From Prosthecobacter fusiformis (lineage in GTDB: Bacteria; Verrucomicrobiota; Verrucomicrobiia; Verrucomicrobiales; Verrucomicrobiaceae): a stretch of 64,000 nt of DNA. Shown here piece by piece: positions 58,435 to 64,000 of the stretch. Numbering within the stretch: the stretch's first letter is position 1; the number at the start of each line of letters is the position of its first letter. The stretch lies in assembly GCF_004364345.1 (NCBI RefSeq), contig NZ_SOCA01000007.1, positions 180,175 through 244,174 on the forward strand. Reading direction: 5' to 3'. The position numbers and the translations under genes are program-made. The notes below the pieces were generated by a model. The model worked only from the letters and a program-made list of their open reading frames with translations. It did not search any database and had not been told where the DNA came from.

Positions 58435-59052
58435 TCAGAACGGGAGGATCGTGGAAGAACGGTGCATGGCAAGACCACTTTTCGCAACCTTCACCACCGC
58501 AGCACCAGAGAGCGCCAGCAGCAGCGTCGTCACGGCGATACCTGCCACATAGGCACCGGCGACAGATTCCATCGGCCACGCCAGCCCGTGCACATTTCCC
58601 TGCCAGACTGCAGCCATGGCCACCAGCCCCATTTGCATCAGGGCAGGCATCTTCTCTCTCGTCACTAAAAGTAAAACAGGCAACGCCATCACCGCTAGCA
58701 GGCTGGATTCAACCGTTGGCAAAATCACCTGCCCAGCCCCCAGCGCGCCCCCCATGGCCACGCCCCCAACCAGAGCCCCCATCCATCCACGAGAAGACTG
58801 ACCACGCGCAGCGGCTACAGCAAGAGCACCGATGGCGACGGCAAACATCCAATGATCCATCCCCAGCAGGGGATGCCGCAGCCCGGCCATGAATGCAGCC
58901 CCGTCTTCAAACTCATCCACATCCTCCATGCTAGGTGGAAGATGATGGGCATGCAGCGGAAGCACCGTCAGCAGCAGCACCGAAAGTGCAGCCAGACAGG
59001 CGCTCAGGCGGAGCTTTGTCGTGCGAGGAGAGAACATTGAATGGTCAGGCAT
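58435..59052 (-). CDS. HupE/UreJ-family nickel permease
   Basis: A 205-residue membrane protein with a cleavable or anchoring N-terminal helix (LSACLAALSVLLLTVLPLHA), then the family motif HPLLGMDHWMFAVAIGALA and about five more helices. HPxxGxDH is the hallmark of HupE/UreJ, which import nickel for hydrogenase or urease. ATGs at 59052 and 59037 are both possible. It lies between urtE and ureA (6 bases before ureA), so a role in supplying nickel to urease is likely. Confidence 0.88.
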   Translation of the reverse strand: MPDHSMFSPRTTKLRLSACLAALSVLLLTVLPLHAHHLPPSMEDVDEFEDGAAFMAGLRHPLLGMDHWMFAVAIGALAVAAARGQSSRGWMGALVGGVAMGGALGAGQVILPTVESSLLAVMALPVLLLVTREKMPALMQMGLVAMAAVWQGNVHGLAWPMESVAGAYVAGIAVTTLLLALSGAAVVKVAKSGLAMHRSSTILPF

Positions 59053-59076
59053 AAAGGATGCAGATCTGGCAGTCCA

Positions 59077-59772
59077 TTAGACAGTGAGATGTTTTTTCAC
59101 CACTTCGTCAGTGAGATCTTTCACCCCACCTTCAGCAACCACTGTGCCACGATCCATGATGTAAAACACATCCGCCAGTTCACGGCAGAAGTCCAAATAC
59201 TGCTCGACCAGCAGAATGCTCATCTTATCCTCCGAGCGAAGAATCTTCAAAGCATCGCCGATCTGGTCGATCACGTTGGGTTGAATACCTTCCGTTGGCT
59301 CATCCAGAATCAATACCTTTGGCTCCGTCAGCAGAGCTCGGGCAATGGCGAGCTGTTGCTGCTGGCCACCACTCAACATTCCGCCTTTGCGTGGCAGAAA
59401 TTCCTTGATGATGGGAAACAGGGTAAAGATACGATCCAGTTTTTCCTTGTTCTTCAGTCCCCGCGCCGTAGCACCCAGCATCAGATTCTCTTCGACAGTT
59501 AAAAAAGGGAATATATCCCGCCCCTGTGGCACATAGGCTAGGCCCAGGCGAGCGCGCTCTTCAGGAGCCATACGGGTGATGTCTGTCCCGGCCAGCATCA
59601 CCTTGCCAGCATCAGGTTTGAAAAGGCCCACGATGGTGCGCAGCGTACTTGTTTTGCCGACGCCATTGCGGCCCATCAGACAGCAAAGTTGGCCGTCAGG
59701 AACAGTAAGATCAACGCCGCGCAGGATGCGGCTGCCGCCGATGGAGGCTTGGATGGAGGAGAGTGTGAGCAT
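59077..59772 (-). CDS. urtE: Urea ABC transporter ATP-binding protein UrtE
   Basis: A 231-residue LivF-like ATPase. Walker A is GRNGVGKTSTLRT, the signature LSGGQQQQLAIARAL, Walker B VLILDEPTEGIQP. The EGIQPNVIDQI stretch is typical of UrtE. It follows urtD by four bases. Confidence 0.95.
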   Translation of the reverse strand: MLTLSSIQASIGGSRILRGVDLTVPDGQLCCLMGRNGVGKTSTLRTIVGLFKPDAGKVMLAGTDITRMAPEERARLGLAYVPQGRDIFPFLTVEENLMLGATARGLKNKEKLDRIFTLFPIIKEFLPRKGGMLSGGQQQQLAIARALLTEPKVLILDEPTEGIQPNVIDQIGDALKILRSEDKMSILLVEQYLDFCRELADVFYIMDRGTVVAEGGVKDLTDEVVKKHLTV

Positions 59773-59776
59773 GTCG

Positions 59777-60538
59777 TTAAGCGGCTTTCTTGCGTCCCAG
59801 ATACACTTCGATCACGCGCGGATCATTCTGCACAGCATCCACGCTGCCTTCACAGAGCACGCTGCCCTGGTGCAGTACCGTCACCTTGCGACCGGTGGCG
59901 ATCTGTTTCACAAAAACCATGTCGTGCTCGATAACGATGATGCTGTGCTTGCCCGCGAGTTTCAGCAGCAGCTCTCCGGTCAGCGCCGTCTCATTGTCGC
60001 TCATACCCGCAGCCGGCTCATCAATAAGCAGCAGCTTGGAATTTTGCGCCAGCAGCATGCCGATCTCCAGCCATTGCTTCTGGCCGTGCGATAGTGATCC
60101 CGCCAGATCCGTGCGGCGTGTGCCCAGGTTGATGATCTTCAGGATCTCGTCGATCCGGTCGATGTCCGTACTCGTCGTCTTGCTGAAAAGCGTCTGCCAA
60201 ACACCACGCACACCTTCCAGGGACAGCAGCAGATTTTCAAAAACGGTGTGGTCCGTATAAACAGTCGGCGTCTGGAACTTCCGGCCAATACCCAGGCGCA
60301 CAATTTCATGCTCGCTCAGTGGCACCAGTTCAGTCAGAGCCCCAAAGGTGATCGTGCCAGTATCCGGCTTCGTCCGGCCCGTGATGAGATCCAGGAAGGT
60401 CGTCTTCCCGGCTCCGTTCGGGCCGATAACGGTCCTCAATTCTCCCTCAGTGAGGTAAAAATTGAGATCGGTGATAGCCTTGAAACCGGCGAAGGATTTG
60501 TTCACGCCTTCCGCGTTGAGAATAAGAGGGTGGTCCAT
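59777..60538 (-). CDS. urtD: Urea ABC transporter ATP-binding protein UrtD
   Basis: A 253-residue LivG-like ATPase. Walker A is GPNGAGKTTFLD, the signature SLSHGQKQWLEIGMLLAQ (the UrtD-specific form), Walker B LLLIDEPAAGMSDNE. It works with UrtE on the UrtBC channel. It lies nine bases after urtC. Confidence 0.95.
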   Translation of the reverse strand: MDHPLILNAEGVNKSFAGFKAITDLNFYLTEGELRTVIGPNGAGKTTFLDLITGRTKPDTGTITFGALTELVPLSEHEIVRLGIGRKFQTPTVYTDHTVFENLLLSLEGVRGVWQTLFSKTTSTDIDRIDEILKIINLGTRRTDLAGSLSHGQKQWLEIGMLLAQNSKLLLIDEPAAGMSDNETALTGELLLKLAGKHSIIVIEHDMVFVKQIATGRKVTVLHQGSVLCEGSVDAVQNDPRVIEVYLGRKKAA

Positions 60539-60547
60539 GACGATGAA

Positions 60548-61687
60548 TTAAACGGCTTCCTCCTCGGGTTTCGTGATGACGGCATCGTCAGGCTCCTTAT
60601 GCCGGTTTCTTTTTTGCAACCAGTCCCGCACCATGCCCGGGACCCCCACGATGCCCTTGGGCAAAAACAGCACCACGATGATGAACATGCCACCGAGGAT
60701 AATGAGCCACATATCCGGGTAAGCCCGCGTTGCCCAGCTCTTGAGCGCATTCACACTCACCGCACCGACGATAGGCCCGATCAATGTTCCTCGTCCCCCC
60801 ACCGCTGTCCAGACGACCGCCTCCAAGGACTTCTCCGTCGTCATTTCACTCGGGTTAATGATTCCCACCTGTGGCACATAGAGAGCGCCACCGATGGAGC
60901 CGATCAACGCACTGAGGACAAAAATGAACAACTTGAAGTTAGGCGATGAATAACCGCTGAAGAGCACCCGGTTCTCACTGTCCCTCACCGCCTGTTGCAC
61001 CAGGCCGAAGCGGCTTCGGGTCAGACAGCGCAGCCCCACATACGTCATGGACAGTACCACCGCCGTGACAATGAACATACCGCGCTTAGTCTCCGGGCTG
61101 CGGATGTCGTAACCCAAGATGAAACGGAAATCGGTGAATCCGTTGTTACCACCCATCAGCATGTCATTGCGGAAGAACATCAAAGATGCGCCATAGGTCA
61201 GCGCCTGCGTCAGGATCGAAAAGTATACCCCACGAACCCGTGAACGGAAGGCCAGCCAGCCGAATACATAAGCGACAATACCAGGAATGAGTAACATCAT
61301 CACCATCGCAAACGGGAAGTTGCTAAACGGCCTCCAAAAAGTGGGCAACTGCTCCCAGCCCAGGAAGACCAGGAAGTCCGGCATATCTTTGTGATACTGC
61401 CCCATGTCCCCGATCATCCGCATCAGATACATCCCCATCATGTATCCTCCGAGCGAGAAAAACAGCGCCTGGCCCAGACTCAATAATCCAGTATACCCCC
61501 AGAGCAAATCCACACTGATCGCCAGCATGGCGTAACAGAGGTATTTGCCCCAAAGGTTGATCGTGAAATCACTGATCCAACCAGCGTAATTCATCAGCGG
61601 CATCAGCACGATGAAGAAAAAGGCGAAGACCGCCGTGATGGTCCATTCTTTTTTCGCAATGGGACGAACGAGCAGGGAGTGTGTCAT
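60548..61687 (-). CDS. urtC: Urea ABC transporter permease UrtC
   Basis: A 379-residue LivM-like permease with about ten hydrophobic helices. Typical parts are DLLWGYTGLLSLGQALFFSLGGYMMGMYL, SRFGLVQQAVRDSENRVLFSGY and EAVVWTAVGGRGTLIGPIVGA. The C-terminus carries a charged cytoplasmic tail. It lies 27 bases after urtB. Confidence 0.95.
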   Translation of the reverse strand: MTHSLLVRPIAKKEWTITAVFAFFFIVLMPLMNYAGWISDFTINLWGKYLCYAMLAISVDLLWGYTGLLSLGQALFFSLGGYMMGMYLMRMIGDMGQYHKDMPDFLVFLGWEQLPTFWRPFSNFPFAMVMMLLIPGIVAYVFGWLAFRSRVRGVYFSILTQALTYGASLMFFRNDMLMGGNNGFTDFRFILGYDIRSPETKRGMFIVTAVVLSMTYVGLRCLTRSRFGLVQQAVRDSENRVLFSGYSSPNFKLFIFVLSALIGSIGGALYVPQVGIINPSEMTTEKSLEAVVWTAVGGRGTLIGPIVGAVSVNALKSWATRAYPDMWLIILGGMFIIVVLFLPKGIVGVPGMVRDWLQKRNRHKEPDDAVITKPEEEAV

Positions 61688-61714
61688 GAAACAGGTAGGT
61701 CGTGAAATGTTCGC

Positions 61715-63433
61715 TCAGGATTCCAGGCTGCGGGTCTTGGTTGCAAATAGCCCGGCGGGACGCCATTGCAGGAAGAGAATGATGGCCCCCAGGACAAGGA
61801 TTTTGCCCAACACCGGATTGCCCAAAATTTGCTGCAGAGACTGGTCCACCACCCCGATGCCAAGTGCGCTGGCCACCGTGCCAATCAAGCTGCCCACCCC
61901 TCCAACCACCACAGTCATGAAGGCATCCACAATGTAACTCTGCCCCAGGTTCGGCCCCACGTTGCCGATCTGTGAAAGGAAAGCGCCAGCCAAGCCAGCC
62001 AGCCCGCTGCCAAAACCAAAGGTCAGCATGTTCACGCGCTCCGTCCGTACACCCAGACAAGCCGCCATGTTACGGTTCTGCATCACCGCTCGGATGAGTA
62101 GCCCCAGGGGTGTCTTCGTCAGCAGCAGCCATGTGCCGATCACGATCAGCACCGCAAAGCCAATCACGAATACCCGGTTCCAACCGAAGACCACGTCATT
62201 GACCGTCCAGTTATCGCTCAGCCAGGCAGGACTGTTGACCTGCACATTGTTAGACCCAAAGATCATCCGGAAAAGCTGCTGCAAAACCAGCGATACACCC
62301 CACGTCGCCAGCAGGCTTTCCAGCGGTCGGCGATAAAGGAACCGTATCACTCCGCGCTCCAGCGCCAGCCCGACAAGCGCCGCCATTATAAAAGCCATCG
62401 GCAGTGCGATAACGAAATACATCTCATACACCCAGCCCGTGGTATTCATACCCGGTAGAGTCATCTTGATCCCAAAGGGTGAAAGTGCCAGCCCTTCAGC
62501 AAACACACATTGCACCACATAAGAGGTATAGGCTCCCACTACGATCAGCTCTCCATGCGCCATGTTAATCACCCCCATCAGGCCAAACGTAATGGACAGG
62601 CCGATAGCCACCACCAGCAGAACAGATCCCGAAGACAACCCACGAAAGAGTGTCCCAAAAAAGTTTACCGTTGAGCGATGACCCTCCACGGCCGCCAGAG
62701 CCTTCTTGGCCGCAGACAACAGCTCCTTGTCACCCGCCTTCTCAGACTCCTTAATGATGCCTTCCAACGCATCCTTGGCGCTCAATGGATGAATTTCCTC
62801 CAAGGCCTTACAACCAGCCAGCCGCACCGCCACATCTGGACTCCGCAGTTGCGTCAGTGCAATGGCTTCTTGGATCGCACGCTTCACCGCACCATCCTTC
62901 TCGAGCTTGAGGCGACCTTCCAGAATCGGCAGTTTAGTCAGATCTCTTTCCATGCCGAGCTGAGAGATGGCCATCAGACGGTCCTTGGCATCAGGTGCTG
63001 CCAGCTTGGACAAATCAATGACCGCCTTCATCGCGCGACGGATGCTGCTATCCGTTTCTGCGATCTCCGTATTGGAGGCGACTCGCACAACCGCACCCGC
63101 TGCATCTTTATAGGGCTCCTTGTTATCCAGACGGACTGCGGATTCCTTCTTTGTAGCATCAGGATCGCCAGCCAGCGTCACAGGAATCTTCACACCGTCC
63201 GCTCCAGGCAGCAAATAAATGCCACCCTCTTTCCACAGTGTCAGCAAGGGCTCCGTTTCTGGATCACCCATTCCTGTCAAGGAGTTGACAAGCGCAACTT
63301 GCGCATCGCTGTCATCAGTAAGCACAACAGCTTCAGCAATGATCTGGCGGGCGCTTTTAGTCTCCTGCGCATGTGCCAGCCCTAGCGTGAAAATGAGAGC
63401 GACAAAGATACCGTGGAACCAGGCTTTATTCAT
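61715..63433 (-). CDS. urtB: Urea ABC transporter permease UrtB
   Basis: A 572-residue permease, starting at MNKAWFHGIFVALIFTLG (an ATG 11 codons earlier is possible). After a signal-like helix, about 230 exported residues with helical, HEAT-like content (ARQIIAEAVVLTDDSDAQ onward) precede the LivH-like channel (about 265-560). The channel has GLMGVINMAHGELIVVGAY and VVVGGVGSLIGTVASALGIG. The long N-terminal part is a normal UrtB feature. It is separated from urtA by a terminator-like hairpin. Confidence 0.94.
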   Translation of the reverse strand: MNKAWFHGIFVALIFTLGLAHAQETKSARQIIAEAVVLTDDSDAQVALVNSLTGMGDPETEPLLTLWKEGGIYLLPGADGVKIPVTLAGDPDATKKESAVRLDNKEPYKDAAGAVVRVASNTEIAETDSSIRRAMKAVIDLSKLAAPDAKDRLMAISQLGMERDLTKLPILEGRLKLEKDGAVKRAIQEAIALTQLRSPDVAVRLAGCKALEEIHPLSAKDALEGIIKESEKAGDKELLSAAKKALAAVEGHRSTVNFFGTLFRGLSSGSVLLVVAIGLSITFGLMGVINMAHGELIVVGAYTSYVVQCVFAEGLALSPFGIKMTLPGMNTTGWVYEMYFVIALPMAFIMAALVGLALERGVIRFLYRRPLESLLATWGVSLVLQQLFRMIFGSNNVQVNSPAWLSDNWTVNDVVFGWNRVFVIGFAVLIVIGTWLLLTKTPLGLLIRAVMQNRNMAACLGVRTERVNMLTFGFGSGLAGLAGAFLSQIGNVGPNLGQSYIVDAFMTVVVGGVGSLIGTVASALGIGVVDQSLQQILGNPVLGKILVLGAIILFLQWRPAGLFATKTRSLES

Positions 63434-63522
63434 ATCAAATGCAGGTCGGAAGATAAGCCTTGGCATCGCACATTCAGTGCCAAGTCATCGCGTGAACTCT
63501 CCTCATCTCAGGGTTTAAAGAA

Positions 63523-63553
63523 AAAGGCGGCCCGCTGTTAACGGACCGCCTTT
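63523..63553 (-). terminator. Terminator-like hairpin between urtA and urtB
   Basis: Read on the minus strand, AAAGGCGG and CCGCCTTT form a stem, extended past one mismatch by CGG/CCG. CCGCCTTTTTCTTT follows. It lies about 30 bases after the urtA stop. It probably lowers transcription of urtBCDE-hupE-ureA relative to urtA. Confidence 0.78.
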
Positions 63554-63581
63554 CATGGATAATCAACAGTTAATCCGAATC

Positions 63582-64000
63582 TCACTTAGCCTTGAACGTA
63601 CCCTTCAGGAAGGGCTCGCCATAGACGTTGTCATACGACTTCAAAATCTTGAACTGACCATCGGCCTTCGTCTCACCGATGAAGACGTTCTTGGTCACGT
63701 GGTGGTTCTTCTGGCTCGTCACCGTTCCGCCAGGGCCGTCAAAGCTGATGCCCTTTTCCAGTTCGGCGATCACTTTGTCCACTTCGAAGGATCCTGCCTT
63801 CTCTACAGCGGCTTTCCACAGATACACACCCACATAGCTCAGTACCATCGGGGAGCAGGTCACACGGCCTTCCTTCACGATTCCAGGAACGTCGCTCTTT
63901 GCCAACCATGCCTGGAAGTCGCTGATGAACTTCTCGTTAGCCGGGGACTTGATGGACTGGAAATAAGTCCAGCAACCAAGCTGACCCACAAGCTGCTTAG
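63582..64000 (-). CDS. urtA: Urea ABC transporter substrate-binding protein UrtA (partial)
   Basis: The C-terminal 138 or so residues of a Leu/Ile/Val-like periplasmic binding protein; the frame stays open to the window edge, so the N-terminus lies outside. Visible parts are [40 protein letters not shown] and the UrtA-type end [21 protein letters not shown]. It captures urea for the UrtBCDE importer and is the first known gene of the urt-hupE-ureA run. Confidence 0.93.
   Translation of the reverse strand, partial: KQLVGQLGCWTYFQSIKSPANEKFISDFQAWLAKSDVPGIVKEGRVTCSPMVLSYVGVYLWKAAVEKAGSFEVDKVIAELEKGISFDGPGGTVTSQKNHHVTKNVFIGETKADGQFKILKSYDNVYGEPFLKGTFKAK

Overview
This window looks like a high-GC chromosomal segment from a Gram-negative bacterium of the Verrucomicrobia, probably Verrucomicrobiaceae (Prosthecobacter-like). 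The pointers are LpxD (lipid A synthesis), a PEP-CTERM protein, a giant GEVED/SdrD/Ig surface protein, many extracytoplasmic SUMF1-domain proteins and dispersed intergenic palindromes. The lineage is inferred from gene content only.

Region 1 (1-6 kb): a cut-off minus-strand protein with a replication-protein-like C-terminus, a secreted FAD oxidoreductase, bioB, a tandem pair of compound palindromic repeats, lpxD and a MauE/DoxX membrane protein. Region 2 (6-17 kb): a 3219-residue secreted multidomain protein read from the minus strand, preceded by a PEP-CTERM gene. Region 3 (17-22 kb): glycosyltransferase, ferredoxin, coproheme decarboxylase, a ParE/RelE toxin-antitoxin pair, thiG, rsmC and tRNA-Tyr.

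Region 4 (22.4-38.7 kb) is the most unusual part. A sigma factor, a membrane anti-sigma-like protein and a secreted SUMF1 protein are translationally coupled. They are followed by two caspase-SUMF1 fusions, a caspase with a peptidoglycan-binding domain, five SUMF1 lipoprotein genes (one frameshifted), two OmpA-like proteins, a small Cys-rich secreted protein and a two-CxxCH/DUF4384 protein. All the effector products carry export signals. Four transcription units share the upstream motif CAATCA-N16-GATTGRC, spaced like a -35/-10 pair. I propose an envelope-located caspase/SUMF1 system under a dedicated sigma factor or dyad-binding regulator.

Region 5 (38.7-42.5 kb): pirin, a divergent LysR regulator and an aldolase/dehydrogenase. 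Region 6 (42.5-64 kb) is devoted to urea and guanidine nitrogen. On the minus strand the order urtABCDE-hupE-ureA | ureBCEFGD would be a canonical urea-uptake/urease operon. It is split between ureA and ureB by an oppositely oriented 11-kb block: ABC transporter, NikR-like regulator with a degraded nickel site, two DUF1989 proteins, a urea/guanidine carboxylase and allophanate hydrolase. The block probably breaks down guanidine (or urea) through allophanate to ammonia, while urease handles urea directly. Starts were moved to internal ATG codons wherever signal peptides or family alignment favoured them.
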